A DNA stretch of 64,000 nucleotides from Desulfovibrio sp. (GTDB lineage: Bacteria; Desulfobacterota; Desulfovibrionia; Desulfovibrionales; Desulfovibrionaceae), in NCBI GenBank assembly GCA_016208105.1, contig JACQYS010000002.1, positions 98,292 through 162,291 on the forward strand, given 5' to 3'. Of the stretch, positions 38,880 to 48,482 are shown piece by piece. Both the position numbers and the translations under genes were made by a program. Numbering within the stretch: position 1 is the stretch's first letter; each line of letters starts with the position of its first letter. The notes under the pieces were generated by a model. The model was not told the DNA's origin. It made no database searches and saw nothing but the letters and a program-made list of their open reading frames with translations.

Positions 38880-39197
38880 TCAGGATTCTGGAGTTTCCTG
38901 GGCAAGCACGGAGTAGTGCCTGACCTCCTGGTCCGGTGTGATCTCAAAATGTGCGTCGTCCGGATAGAGCCTGGCTCTGGTGATATCCTGTCCGGCAAAG
39001 GCGACAATGTCTTCGACGGACCGCCAGTACGTCACCAGTGTGATCTCCAGTTCCGGCCCCAGATCTCGCTCCAGTATCTGGTATCCCAGAAATCCAGGGA
39101 GAGAGCGGCATTCGCTTACGCCAGTGGCGTCCAGATGTTCAAGAAAGCCGATTCTGTGGCGTATTGGGCAGTGACAGCGCCACTCGCGAGCAATCAT
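38880..39197 (-). CDS. Small ABM-like (antibiotic biosynthesis monooxygenase fold) protein
   Basis: Protein of 105 residues. The ferredoxin-like pattern of the ABM superfamily is visible: MIAREWRCHCPIRH at the start, LPGFLGYQILERDL in the middle, and ITLVTYWRSVEDIVAFAGQD with the conserved Trp-containing strand-helix. Members oxidise quinols or degrade heme, and many have no known substrate. It is convergent with the prenyltransferase gene, six bases between the stops. That adjacency to a possible quinone enzyme is suggestive only. Confidence 0.65.
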   Translation of the reverse strand: MIAREWRCHCPIRHRIGFLEHLDATGVSECRSLPGFLGYQILERDLGPELEITLVTYWRSVEDIVAFAGQDITRARLYPDDAHFEITPDQEVRHYSVLAQETPES

Positions 39198-39309
39198 TGT
39201 CCTGGTCTCGAGACGTGAGAATTCCCAAAGGATAGTGGCGGACCGTCCTGAACAGCCCGAAGGGTTGCGTCATGGCGGATATAGCGAGGCAGATTGAGGG
39301 GAGCCTGCT

Positions 39310-39645
39310 TCACCAGTTCCCTTCGCCCTTGGTGTGTTCGAGGATGTCGTCGTAACGGTGCGTCTTGAACGTGTGGCCTCCTGGTGCCAACTCATACCGG
39401 GTAAGCACGCAGCCATCGTCGTCGAACATGTCCAGGTGGCCGTTGTCGCCTTCTTCCATGAGCGCGGCGGCCGCGTCCAGAAACTCCTCCACGTCGGTAT
39501 GCCGGCCGGCATAGTCGATGTCCAGAATGTTACCGGAAACGCTTACCGCATCGGGAACAAGTGTGCCTGCCAGACGGCTCAGCACTTCGGGCCGGCTCAG
39601 GGTCACCTGGCCGTAGAGACGCATGTCAGGTTTGCCGCTCCTCAA
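39310..39645 (-). CDS. Conserved hypothetical protein
   Basis: Protein of 111 residues, starting at TTG 39645 (GGAG seven bases ahead, overlapping the previous stop as TTGA) or at ATG 39624. It is acidic, with alternating strands and helices (LRLYGQVTLSRPEVL-type start, then DVEEFLDAAAALMEEGDNGHL and MFDDDGCVLTRYELAPGG). No membrane helix or known motif is seen. It is coupled to the 91-residue gene upstream. I do not recognise it. Confidence 0.5.
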   Translation of the reverse strand: MRSGKPDMRLYGQVTLSRPEVLSRLAGTLVPDAVSVSGNILDIDYAGRHTDVEEFLDAAAALMEEGDNGHLDMFDDDGCVLTRYELAPGGHTFKTHRYDDILEHTKGEGNW

Positions 39646-39917
39646 TGCGTGACTCCAGGGCCCTCGTCCACGATAAGCCGTTTGGCCACGTTCAGGTCAT
39701 AGAGGAGAAGCGGGTTCGATCCACGGCCGCGCTCTTTGTACATCTCGGCAGCCATTTCGATCTCTTCATAGGGGATCCAGCCATGGCGCTCCCAAACCTC
39801 GGGGTAGTCCAGGTTGAACATGCGGAACTCGACGATGCCGAAGCTCTCGCGCACGTACATCCTGATTTTTGAATTCTGGGGCGCCGGATAGTAGTAGATA
39901 CCGCGTTCGTCTTTCAT
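39642..39917 (-). CDS. Conserved hypothetical protein
   Basis: Protein of 91 residues, soluble, rich in Tyr, Glu and Arg (MKDERGIYYYPAPQNSKIRM, then WERHGWIPYEEIEMAAEMYKERG). ATG 39917 lies near a GGAA; an ATG four codons earlier has no ribosome site. Its stop overlaps the start of the next gene. No motif that I recognise. It stands between the two-gene unit's promoter and the terminator of the chemoreceptor gene. Confidence 0.5.
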   Translation of the reverse strand: MKDERGIYYYPAPQNSKIRMYVRESFGIVEFRMFNLDYPEVWERHGWIPYEEIEMAAEMYKERGRGSNPLLLYDLNVAKRLIVDEGPGVTH

Positions 39918-39929
39918 GGGCGGTTCCAT

Positions 39930-39966
39930 AAAAGCAAAAGAGGCCCGGACGCAAGCCCAGGCCCCT
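39930..39966 (-). terminator. Terminator of the chemoreceptor gene
   Basis: Read on the minus strand: GGCCTGGGC, loop TTGC, GTCCGGGCC (one G-T pair and one mismatch), followed by CTTTT GC TTTT. It lies 20 bases past the chemoreceptor stop. Confidence 0.7.
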
Positions 39967-39985
39967 TGGCAAGTTGATTGGAAGC

Positions 39986-41776
39986 TCAGCTTTTGTTCAT
40001 CTCGTCGATGAGCTTCTGGAGCTGCTGGGCCAACACAGCCAGGTCTGAGACCGCCTTTGCCGAATGGTTCATGCCGTCAGAGGTTTCCGAAGTCACGCGG
40101 CGGATATCATCCACAGCCCGGTTGATCTCCTCGCTGGCCGCGGATTGCTCTTCGGCAGCGGTGGCAATGGAACGCACCTGGTCTGATGTGTTAACGACCA
40201 GCTCGACAATGTGGGTGAGTGCCTCACCCGACTGGTTGGCCAATTCGGTGGCTTGGTCGATGGATGTGCTGGCCGCTTCCACGCTCTTGATGTTCTCTCT
40301 GGCGCCGGTCTGGATGGAGCCGATGACCTCGCCCACCTCCTTGGTGGCGTTCATGGTCTTCTCAGCCAGTTTGCGTACCTCGTCCGCAACCACCGCAAAA
40401 CCTCGACCCGCCTCTCCCGCGCGTGCGGCCTCAATGGCCGCGTTCAGGGCCAACAGGTTGGTCTGGTCAGCGATGTCGGAGATCACGTCCAGGATTCTGT
40501 TGATATCGTCGGCCTGCTTGCCGAGCGCGGTCATCTGGGCCTTGAGCTGGTGGGCCTGCTCGTAGACCTGCTTGATGGCAGCCACGGACTGGGCAACGAT
40601 GTCTGAGCCCTTCTGGGCTTCCCTGCGTGCGGCCTCGGCCGATTCCGCCGCGTTGGAGGAATTCTTGGCAACCTCAAGCACCGTGGCGTTCATCTCCTCC
40701 ATGGAGGTCGCGGTCTCTTCAGTGCGCTGGTTTTGGATTTCAGCACCCCGGTTGACTTCCTCAACCTGGGCGGAGAGGGCCTCGGAAGCAAGCGCCACCT
40801 GGCGGGCGATTTCAGCGGAATCCCCTGCAACGTGGGACATCTTGGTGAGCAGCCCGGATACCCTTGCCTCCTGGGCTTGCGCTTCGTTCATTGCCGCTTC
40901 GGCGGCTTTTTTCTGTTCTTCAGCTTCCTTGGACTTGCTTACCGCCTCGGCCATCTTTTCCCGGAGTTTGCCCACCATGGAAGCGATGGAATCCTTCAAT
41001 ACGAGCAACTCAGCCGTGAAGGTCCCCTTGGGCTGTGCTTCCAAATCGCCCTTGGCCACTGAACCCGCAAAATCTTGAATATTGGTGAGGGGGCGGAGGA
41101 TCCCATTACTGATGACCCACCAAGCTGCCAAGAGAAGGACGCAAAGGACACCGGCAATGGTGACGCTCGCCCAAATGGCTGCGTTGAAGGTCTCCTTCTT
41201 TGCCGCGTCCAAAGAAGAAATAATCTCGAATGCTCCATGCACTTCGCCGACCTTCCAGCCCTCCTTTGTGCCGCCCAAAGGATCCTTCTCTCCCTTCGGG
41301 TCGCCGTGGCAGTAGAGGCATTCCTTGGTCAGCCGGATGGCCCGGAAATAGCGGATTTGATCAGACTCACGGATGACCATTTCCTCGAGGTTCTTCGCTT
41401 CCAGTTCCTTTAATACCTTCCTTTCCAACTCAGTGGGCTCGTTCTTGGGGTTGCGAGGAAATTCCTTGGGCACCCTGAACTGGTATCCCAGTTTTGTCGC
41501 GTTGGACTGGGCCATGTTGATGGCCGTGATAACTGGAACGGCCTCGATAAGGTTGGCCTTGGGAATTTGATCGAAGGGGCGGATGACCCCGAGCTCAAGC
41601 TTTTTTGACATCTCGTTGCGGGCGGCTTCCGCCAAGACGCATATGGACCGCGCTTCGTGAATCTCGCCATCCACCACGGCGGAAGAAATGTAGCTGACTT
41701 CCTGGAAAAACATGACAACGGCAAGCACAACCGGGCCGGCTATGGCGATGAGAAAGATTTTCCACTTGATGCTCAT
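39986..41776 (-). CDS. Methyl-accepting chemotaxis protein with c-heme DUF3365 sensor domain
   Basis: Protein of 596 residues. In order: membrane helix 1 (about 7-25); a periplasmic domain of about 170 residues of the Tll0287/DUF3365 type with a c-type heme motif CLYCH (Cys153, Cys156, His157); membrane helix 2 (about 200-222); HAMP; and a cytoplasmic signalling domain with the hairpin tip [21 protein letters not shown]. The N-terminus is typical of a signal anchor. A covalently bound heme lets such receptors sense redox state or diatomic gases, useful to an anaerobe meeting oxygen. The gene stands alone, with its own terminator. Confidence 0.92.
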   Translation of the reverse strand: MSIKWKIFLIAIAGPVVLAVVMFFQEVSYISSAVVDGEIHEARSICVLAEAARNEMSKKLELGVIRPFDQIPKANLIEAVPVITAINMAQSNATKLGYQFRVPKEFPRNPKNEPTELERKVLKELEAKNLEEMVIRESDQIRYFRAIRLTKECLYCHGDPKGEKDPLGGTKEGWKVGEVHGAFEIISSLDAAKKETFNAAIWASVTIAGVLCVLLLAAWWVISNGILRPLTNIQDFAGSVAKGDLEAQPKGTFTAELLVLKDSIASMVGKLREKMAEAVSKSKEAEEQKKAAEAAMNEAQAQEARVSGLLTKMSHVAGDSAEIARQVALASEALSAQVEEVNRGAEIQNQRTEETATSMEEMNATVLEVAKNSSNAAESAEAARREAQKGSDIVAQSVAAIKQVYEQAHQLKAQMTALGKQADDINRILDVISDIADQTNLLALNAAIEAARAGEAGRGFAVVADEVRKLAEKTMNATKEVGEVIGSIQTGARENIKSVEAASTSIDQATELANQSGEALTHIVELVVNTSDQVRSIATAAEEQSAASEEINRAVDDIRRVTSETSDGMNHSAKAVSDLAVLAQQLQKLIDEMNKS

Positions 41777-41868
41777 GGGCGGGCTCCACGGGTTCGATGA
41801 GGTTTGTGAAGAACATCAAGTCGGCCATTTGCTATTGTTATACTTTCTGCTGCGTTTCCTTTTTAAGG

Positions 41869-42996
41869 TCAAGTCCTGATAGCGAATAATGCTTGGACAG
41901 CTGCTCGAGCGGATTCGGCCCAGGAGAACGCTTTGGCGCGTGCAAGACCCTTCGTACGCATGGCGCCTCTGAGGGAGGCGTCGCTGGCCACTCTCTCCAT
42001 GGCCCGAGCCATCTCCTCTGGATTTGTGGGGTCTTTGAGGTAGAGACAGGCCTCTCCTCCCACTTCTGGAAGGCTGGCCGCATCGGCCGTGATCACCGGG
42101 CACCCGCAGGACATGGCCTCAAGCACTGGCAAGCCGAATCCTTCATACAGACTGGGATAGATGAGAGCCAGCGCGTCCGAGTACAGCCCGGCCAAATGCT
42201 CCTCAGGCACGTAGCCAAGCTCGATCACTCGCCCAGCTGAGGTCTCTTCCCGGGACCAGCCGCTCCATCCGGCCAGGACCAGGGGGATGTCCAAAGAGCT
42301 TTGGGCCAAGGCCTTTGGGATGACCTGCGGGTTCTTGCGGGGATCGTTGGTCCCCAGGAAGAGGAAGTACGGCTCCCCCGGAGCGAGCCCCGGAATGTGG
42401 CTGGTGCCTGGACAGGGAGTGAACTGCCCGGGCTCGATGGCATTGTATGTCAAATCCACCAGGGAGGGAGCTATGCCCAAGACGTCCGACATTTCACGGC
42501 GCGTGAACTCTGATACGGCGAAGAACCGCGAAACCTGCTTCAGTCGGCGCTGAAAAAAAAGATTGAAATAGAGTACGCGTTCTTTGGGGTGGTGTTGGGG
42601 ATAACGGATAAGGGAGAGGTCGTGCACCGTGAACACGGTTTTGACGTTCTTTGGAGCTTTGAAAGGGAAAAAAGCAGCTTCGTGATAAACATCAAATCCT
42701 TTGGCTGCTTGGTAGAATGTCCATTCACGCTGGGCATGCACGGCCAGTCGCGCGGCGAGCCCGGCCAGGGGAGGAAGCTTCCAGAGTATTTTGGTCAGGC
42801 GGGAACGGCCAGCCACGCTGGCGGCTGGTAATGGCATTTTGTCCTGGACGCGGGCGCCGTCGAAGTATCCGATCTCGAGCTCGGACCCGAAGGAGTCCTC
42901 CACATGCGTATACAAGCAGCGCAGGTAACGGCCTATGCCGGTATTCACGCCGGTCAGCGGCACCGCGTTGACTATGAGCTTGAGTTTGCGGGGCAT
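41869..42996 (-). CDS. GT4-family glycosyltransferase
   Basis: Protein of 375 residues with two Rossmann domains. The C-terminal GT-B part holds PYFLFLGTNDPRKNP and the E-x7-E region SLYEGFGLPVLEAMSCGCPVITADA. The N-terminus (NAVPLTGVNTGIGRYLRCLY) carries the acceptor-side glycine loop. It transfers a sugar from a nucleotide donor to a growing glycan in the cytoplasm. ATG 42996. It is followed after 92 bases by the chemoreceptor gene and preceded by another GT4 gene on the same strand, 103 bases away. Confidence 0.9.
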   Translation of the reverse strand: MPRKLKLIVNAVPLTGVNTGIGRYLRCLYTHVEDSFGSELEIGYFDGARVQDKMPLPAASVAGRSRLTKILWKLPPLAGLAARLAVHAQREWTFYQAAKGFDVYHEAAFFPFKAPKNVKTVFTVHDLSLIRYPQHHPKERVLYFNLFFQRRLKQVSRFFAVSEFTRREMSDVLGIAPSLVDLTYNAIEPGQFTPCPGTSHIPGLAPGEPYFLFLGTNDPRKNPQVIPKALAQSSLDIPLVLAGWSGWSREETSAGRVIELGYVPEEHLAGLYSDALALIYPSLYEGFGLPVLEAMSCGCPVITADAASLPEVGGEACLYLKDPTNPEEMARAMERVASDASLRGAMRTKGLARAKAFSWAESARAAVQALFAIRT

Positions 42997-43099
42997 GGGA
43001 CCCTAAACCTTTCTGTGCTAACTCCAGGAGATCAATCTGAGAACGTGCCAGCCAAGTTAGAGATTCACAGAGAGATGATGTTCAACAACATAGAAAACT

Positions 43100-44197
43100 T
43101 CAGACATTGAGCTCTTCAATCATGCAATGCATCTTTCTCTTGAATTCGGCCTCGTCAAACTTCGCGGCCCTGTCCTCACAGGCCTGACGCATGGAGAGCG
43201 CCAATTCCGGGGTCATGGAAGCCACTGCCTGGGCCACGTCATCAGGTCTTGGGTTGGGCTGTATCAAGATACCGGTTTTATTATCTAGAACCGTTTCAAG
43301 AAGCCCACCCTCAGCTACGCCGATCACCGGCTTTCCTGCGGCCATGGACTCAACCGGCGAGATCCCGAAATCCTCATCACGCGGTATGTAAATGGTCGCC
43401 AGGCACGTTCCGGTAAGTTGCCGCAGTACCTCGGGGCTAACCCACCCCCGCACTTCGATGTTGGGAGAAGCTGCGGCCATGGCTCGGACTCTCTCCAGTT
43501 CGCTGCCGCCGGATACCACAATCAGGCGTTTGTCCGGCATACCGAGAAATGCCTCCACGATGGTTTCAACCCGTTTGAGCCTGTCCACCCGGGCTGTGGA
43601 CAGATAGAACCCCTGCTGACCCTGCCAGGTGTAATCGGCGGTACGCACCGGAGGGGGGACGATCACCGAGTCCAATTGCAGGTAACGGCCAAGGCGGTGG
43701 GCCACGTTCTGGGAGTTGGAAACAATAAGGTCCATGGCTCTGGCTGCCTTGGCAAAGGCCCGCTCGAATGCCCAGAGAAAAGCTTGGTAGGCAATCCGTT
43801 TTGCCGGAGGCTGGCTTTGCAGGTAGAATTCGCGCTGGTCGTAGAGTATGCGGGGAGGGGTGTGGCAGTAGAGTATTTTCTTGCCAGATATGCGCCGGTG
43901 GGCCATGGGGGCCAGCGATCCGCTGAAGATGGCGTAGGGAGCAGATGATTTGGGGAATTCGGAGAAGCACTTCCAGAAACAGCCTGTTTCGGACCAGCGG
44001 GCCAGGTCCGGGTGGCGCTCCCTGGCGCGCATGTCCATGGGGGGGCGGTCAGCGAAGAAACCGGGAGGAAAGGCCGCCTGATTGAATTGGGCGGTCCAGA
44101 GTATGCCCCCGCTGAGTTCGGCCAGGGATTGGGCGACCTTTTCTCCTCCGCCGGGAAAGGCGAAGGCGTCGTGTAAAATGAGGGGGCTATGGCGCAT
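43100..44197 (-). CDS. GT4-family glycosyltransferase
   Basis: Protein of 365 residues from ATG 44197 (MRHSPLILHDAFAFPGGGEKV); the frame is open further upstream but that part is unlike the family. YLSTARVDRLKRVETIVEAF and PRDEDFGISPVESMAAGKPVIGVAEGG are the donor-binding segments of GT4 enzymes. The protein is likely to build a surface polysaccharide. It is divergent from the B12-binding radical SAM gene (110 bases between starts) and on the same strand as the other GT4 gene. Confidence 0.88.
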   Translation of the reverse strand: MRHSPLILHDAFAFPGGGEKVAQSLAELSGGILWTAQFNQAAFPPGFFADRPPMDMRARERHPDLARWSETGCFWKCFSEFPKSSAPYAIFSGSLAPMAHRRISGKKILYCHTPPRILYDQREFYLQSQPPAKRIAYQAFLWAFERAFAKAARAMDLIVSNSQNVAHRLGRYLQLDSVIVPPPVRTADYTWQGQQGFYLSTARVDRLKRVETIVEAFLGMPDKRLIVVSGGSELERVRAMAAASPNIEVRGWVSPEVLRQLTGTCLATIYIPRDEDFGISPVESMAAGKPVIGVAEGGLLETVLDNKTGILIQPNPRPDDVAQAVASMTPELALSMRQACEDRAAKFDEAEFKRKMHCMIEELNV

Positions 44198-44306
44198 TGG
44201 CGTTCGCGTTTTTTTGGGATAGAAGCGGCTGGTCGTTGTGAATATCCATGGTGCCAGGCCCTGGCAACCCATTTTCATCGAAACCCGAACCTCCGATAAT
44301 CCCATT

Positions 44307-45791
44307 ATGAATGTTCTTGTGGCCAATCTGGCCGGTGTCAAGGTCGAAGCCGACGGCTCCGTGAAGCACTACATAAAGGCCGGCTCCCGCTGGCCTATGA
44401 CCATAGGCCGTTCCCGCTCGGTCGACTATTATCCTTTCCCGTTCTGGCTCGCGTACACTTCGGCGCTCCTCAAGCGAGACACCAAGGCCAGCGTCCAAGG
44501 TCTGGACGGCGTTGTGCTGGACATGACCGGCGATGAATTGCTTGCCGAAATCATTTCCCGCAAGCCGAACCTCCTGGTCGTCGAACTGGCCTCCCTGACT
44601 TTGGGCGAAGACCTGGATTTTCTCACCCGGGTCAAAGCCGCCACCGGCTGCAAGGTGGCGGTCTGCGGCAACTACGCGACTGTCATGCACCAACAACTCG
44701 TCCGCGACAATGCCTGCATCGACTTCGCGATGCGCGGCGAATACGAAATGGCTGTGCGAGATATGGTGTTGGCTCTCATGGACGGTGGTCCGCTCTCCGA
44801 AGTCCTTGGAATCACTTGGCGCGATCAGGCGGGCACAGTTGTGGAGAACCAGGCCAGACCCCTGCTCTCCAACCTGGACGAACTCCCCTTTCCTGACCGC
44901 GACGACTTTCCGGCCACGATCTACCCGGATTTCACCCTGTACAGCCCCTGCATCAACATTCTTTCCAGCCGGGGCTGCCCGTGCGGTTGCGTGTACTGTC
45001 AGGAACGCCACGTCATGTACGCTTCGCCCAAGTACCGGGCGCGTAGCGCATCGTCCGTGGTGGATGAGATGGAGTACTGTCAGCAGCGCTTCGGAGCACG
45101 CCAGTTCTACTTTGACGACCAGAGTTTCGTGGTTAAGAAAAAGCATGTCATGGAAATCTGCGGGGAGATTATCCGCCGCGGGCTCAATGTCCCCTGGACG
45201 GTGATGGGCGACGCCATGTTCGTGGACCGTGAGATGCTCGAGGCCATGGCCAAGGCCGGTTGCATCGGCATGAAATTCGGCGTGGAATCTGCGGACCAGG
45301 GCATCCTCAAGGCCATCGGCAAACCCCTGGACCTGGAAAGGGCCAAGCAGGTGGCCAGATGGTGCAAGGAACTGGGCATCAGGACCCATGCCACCTTCTG
45401 CCTGGGCCTGCCTGGCGAGACCGTGGAGACCATCAAGAAATCCATGGCCTACATGGAAGAGCTGGAAGTGGATACGGCCCAGGTGTCCAAAGCCGTTCCG
45501 TACCCAGGCACCCCCATGTACGAGTGGGCCATGAAAAACGGATACCTGACCACCACCGACCTCGGCCGCTTCGACGGCATGGGAACCTCCATCATCAGTT
45601 ATCCCGGCCTCGATAACGAGGAGATTGACCGGTGGTGCGGCATCTTCTCCCGCAGGGTGGCCCGCAAGAAAGTACTGAAGTATCTTTTTGAGCCAGGTCA
45701 GAGCTTTTCCATCATGGCCGAGATGGTTCGGCGCAAAGGCCTGCTGAGCCTGCTCAAGTCCCTCTATACGTTTGTGAGGCGGGCTTTCTGA
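44307..45791 (+). CDS. B12-binding-domain radical SAM protein
   Basis: Protein of 494 residues. The N-terminal half is a cobalamin-binding-like Rossmann domain (LLVVELASLTLGEDLDFL). The radical SAM barrel has C-x3-C-x2-C in RGCPCGCVYC, then the SAM-binding region EYCQQRFGARQFYFDD and FGVESADQGIL. Family members methylate or rearrange unactivated carbons (BchE, HpnJ, fosfomycin-type methyltransferases), and the substrate here is unknown. ATG 44307 starts MNVLVANLAGVKVE; a longer frame from GTG 44238 is unlike the family. The next gene starts on its stop (TGATG), suggesting one glycan or lipid pathway. Confidence 0.88.
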   Translation: MNVLVANLAGVKVEADGSVKHYIKAGSRWPMTIGRSRSVDYYPFPFWLAYTSALLKRDTKASVQGLDGVVLDMTGDELLAEIISRKPNLLVVELASLTLGEDLDFLTRVKAATGCKVAVCGNYATVMHQQLVRDNACIDFAMRGEYEMAVRDMVLALMDGGPLSEVLGITWRDQAGTVVENQARPLLSNLDELPFPDRDDFPATIYPDFTLYSPCINILSSRGCPCGCVYCQERHVMYASPKYRARSASSVVDEMEYCQQRFGARQFYFDDQSFVVKKKHVMEICGEIIRRGLNVPWTVMGDAMFVDREMLEAMAKAGCIGMKFGVESADQGILKAIGKPLDLERAKQVARWCKELGIRTHATFCLGLPGETVETIKKSMAYMEELEVDTAQVSKAVPYPGTPMYEWAMKNGYLTTTDLGRFDGMGTSIISYPGLDNEEIDRWCGIFSRRVARKKVLKYLFEPGQSFSIMAEMVRRKGLLSLLKSLYTFVRRAF

Positions 45792-47323
45792 TGACATCCT
45801 GGGTGGTCGGGGTTTTCGCCGTAGGGATTTTGGCGGCCCTGGCGGCTACCCCCCTGGCCGCGAGGTTCGGCCGGGCGTTCGGATTCATGGACGCCCCCCA
45901 GGGACGCAAAATACACACCCACCCAATCCCTCGCTGCGGAGGGCTGGCCCTGGTGGTCTCTTTCTTCGTGGCCGCCGCAGTGGCCTGGCTTCCCGAACTT
46001 CCCAGGCATGGGCGTCTCATCGACCCGTCGCACGTCTGGGCGGTGTTTGGCGGAGGTGTGTTCATCTTTTTGGTTGGCTTGGTGGACGACCGCAAGCCAT
46101 TGCCCGCCAAGGTCAAGTTTCTGGCCCAGGTGGCGGCCGCCAGCATCTGCTATTTCGGCGGGGTGAGGATCGAATCCTTCAGTCTGGGCAGCTTCATTAC
46201 TGTGGATTTCGAGCTGTTCTCCTACGTGCTCACCGTCTTCTGGTTCGTGCTCTTCATAAACGCCATCAATCTGATCGACGGTCTGGATGGTTTGGCCGCA
46301 GGCGTGGCTTTCTTCGTGTGCGCGGTACAGGCCGTGCTGGCCACCATGCGCGCGGAGAGCCTGCCCGCAATGTATTTCGCGGCCCTTGGCGGGGCATCGC
46401 TCGGCTTCCTGCGCTACAACTTCAACCCCGCTTCCATCTTTCTGGGTGATGGGGGAAGTTATTTCCTGGGGTACATGGTGGCCGCGCTCTCCATCTTGAC
46501 CTCGGCCAAGTCCCAGGTCGGGGCCACGATTCTCATGCCCATTCTGGCCTTCGGCGTGCCCCTCTTGGATACCGTCACTTCGCCGCTTCGCCGCTTCGTG
46601 CGTGGCAAGAAGATGTTCGAGCCGGACCGAGAGCACGTCCATCACAATCTTATCGCCAAAGGGTGGTCCCAGCGCAAAACCGTGATGTTCATTTACGCGG
46701 TCACGGCATTCCTCGCGATCATGTCTGTCCTCATCGTCAACATGCGCGACATCCCGGCCGGACTGTTCATCCTCCTTCTGGGCGGTGCGCTCATCCTGTT
46801 TGTACGCAAGGCGGGCTATTTCAGCTTTTTCGCCCTGGACAAGATCGTAGGCTGGATCAGGGACATCTCTGACGAGGCCGGGGTGAGCCACGGCCGGCGT
46901 ACCTTCTTGAACCTGCAGATAGAGATATCCCAGTCCACCACTCTGGAACAGATGTGGGAGAATGTATGCGAGGCTCTGGATCAGCTTGGTTTCGATCTGG
47001 GAGAAATGACCCTGGCGGAGAAACATGGGTCAAATACGGCTGAAGCCTCTCCTGGACCCAGTGCTGCGGATGCCTGCCGGCCTGGTGCGTGTTTCGAATG
47101 GACCCGCCAGGATCTCGACCGGGACAAACGAGGCTACCTGTCCCAGAGGTCTTTATTGAAGATCGAGCTGCCCCTTATGGACAAGCAGGGAGCGCACCTG
47201 GGCACCCTGTGGCTGGTGAAGAATCTCTCCAACACGACTGTTTCGGACTTCACCCTGCGCCGGGTGGAACAATTGCGCAGAACCGTGGTCTCCACCCTTG
47301 AGAAGATCTGGGGTCTGGTGTGA
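45791..47323 (+). CDS. Polyprenyl-phosphate GlcNAc-1-phosphate transferase (WecA/MraY family) with C-terminal extension
   Basis: Protein of 510 residues. The first 345 or so make about ten membrane helices with the family signatures KIHTHPIPRCGGLAL, GLVDDRK, NAINLIDGLDGLAAG and LGDGGSYFLGY, and the His-rich loop DREHVHHNLI. It loads a sugar phosphate onto undecaprenyl phosphate, the first step of a glycan. The last 165 residues (from about RRTFLNLQIEISQSTT) are soluble and helix-strand alternating, like a GAF-type domain (IELPLMDKQGAHLGTLWLV), not found in WecA or MraY. A role in regulation or partner binding can be guessed. GT4 follows 25 bases on. Confidence 0.88.
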   Translation: MTSWVVGVFAVGILAALAATPLAARFGRAFGFMDAPQGRKIHTHPIPRCGGLALVVSFFVAAAVAWLPELPRHGRLIDPSHVWAVFGGGVFIFLVGLVDDRKPLPAKVKFLAQVAAASICYFGGVRIESFSLGSFITVDFELFSYVLTVFWFVLFINAINLIDGLDGLAAGVAFFVCAVQAVLATMRAESLPAMYFAALGGASLGFLRYNFNPASIFLGDGGSYFLGYMVAALSILTSAKSQVGATILMPILAFGVPLLDTVTSPLRRFVRGKKMFEPDREHVHHNLIAKGWSQRKTVMFIYAVTAFLAIMSVLIVNMRDIPAGLFILLLGGALILFVRKAGYFSFFALDKIVGWIRDISDEAGVSHGRRTFLNLQIEISQSTTLEQMWENVCEALDQLGFDLGEMTLAEKHGSNTAEASPGPSAADACRPGACFEWTRQDLDRDKRGYLSQRSLLKIELPLMDKQGAHLGTLWLVKNLSNTTVSDFTLRRVEQLRRTVVSTLEKIWGLV

Positions 47324-47348
47324 ACCGGCTTACGGAGCGTTCGTCCTG

Positions 47349-48482
47349 ATGCGCGTTTTGCATCTGGGCAAGTATTACCCCCCCGTCCAAGGCGGAGTGG
47401 AAACGGTAACCTTCCAGGTGGCCGAGGGAATGACCAAGCGCGGGGTCAGAAGCGACATACTCTGTTTCAACCCTGGCGGGCCTACCGTGTCTGAGCAATG
47501 GAACGGCTACACGGTCACCCGTGCGGACACCCCCAGAGTGGCTTTTTCCACCCCATTGTCCATGGACTTTATACGGCTTCTGCGAAAAGCCGCCCCGGCT
47601 TACGACATCCTCCACCTGCACTGCCCCAACCCCATGGCCGCCCTGGCACTGCGCCTGGTGAACCCTGGAGCCAAGGTAGTGCTTCATTGGCACAGCGACG
47701 TCATCCGCCAGAAGTATATCAACAAGGCCTACCGGCTCTTTTTCGGCAACTGGCTGGCGAACCGGGCGGACGCGGTCATCGGGGCAACCGGGGCCCACGT
47801 GGAGGTCTCGGAATATGCCGCGGCATTCGCAGGCAAGGCGCACATAATACCCTTCTGCCTGGACCCCGAACCTTACGCGCCTGGAACGGTCGATCAGGAC
47901 ATCCTGGCCCGCTTGCGGGAAGAACACGTTGGCAAAAAGGCAGTATTCGCCCTTGGCAGGCTCATTTCCTACAAGGGATTCGACGTGCTCATCCAGGCTG
48001 CAACGAGGTTGCCCGGCGACTGGGTAGTGCTCATTGGCGGGTCCGGCCCCATGGAGCCACAGTTGCGGGAGCTTGTCGAAGCCAAAGGGCTCACAGGGAA
48101 GGTCCATTTGGTAGGGAAAATTCCTCAGGAAGCATTGTCCGCCTACTACCATTTCTGCAGGGTGTTCTGCCTCCCCTCAATAACCCGGGCCGAAATGTAC
48201 GGCATGGTCCAACTGGAGGCCATGGCCTGCGGCCGCCCGGTGGTGTCCACCCGCATTCCCGGCTCCGGCGTTCCCCTGGTCAACGCGCATGGGGTCACTG
48301 GCCTGACGGTACCCCCAGGGGATTCGTCCGCCTTGGCCAATGCTGTCATGGAGATCGACGCGGATCAGGCACTCTGGGAGCGCATGAGCGCGAATGGACT
48401 TCTGGCCGTACGAACCCGGTTTTCTCCGGATGCGATGCTGGATGGGGTCGGCAGGGTCTACAGGGCGCTGACGTCAGCCTAG
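47349..48482 (+). CDS. GT4-family glycosyltransferase
   Basis: Protein of 377 residues beginning MRVLHLGKYYPPVQGGVETV, a clear GT4 N-terminal loop. The donor site is FALGRLISYKGFDVLIQA, with the E-x7-E type segment GMVQLEAMACGRPVVSTRIPGSG. It probably adds an early sugar to the lipid-linked product of the transferase encoded 25 bases upstream. ATG 47349 is chosen over an in-frame open stretch from 47298. Its 3' end overlaps the convergent response-regulator gene by nine bases. Confidence 0.9.
   Translation: MRVLHLGKYYPPVQGGVETVTFQVAEGMTKRGVRSDILCFNPGGPTVSEQWNGYTVTRADTPRVAFSTPLSMDFIRLLRKAAPAYDILHLHCPNPMAALALRLVNPGAKVVLHWHSDVIRQKYINKAYRLFFGNWLANRADAVIGATGAHVEVSEYAAAFAGKAHIIPFCLDPEPYAPGTVDQDILARLREEHVGKKAVFALGRLISYKGFDVLIQAATRLPGDWVVLIGGSGPMEPQLRELVEAKGLTGKVHLVGKIPQEALSAYYHFCRVFCLPSITRAEMYGMVQLEAMACGRPVVSTRIPGSGVPLVNAHGVTGLTVPPGDSSALANAVMEIDADQALWERMSANGLLAVRTRFSPDAMLDGVGRVYRALTSA

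Noticed and set aside
44187..45797. A 536-codon open frame on the minus strand
   Set aside because: Antisense to the B12-binding radical SAM gene, which has clear motifs.
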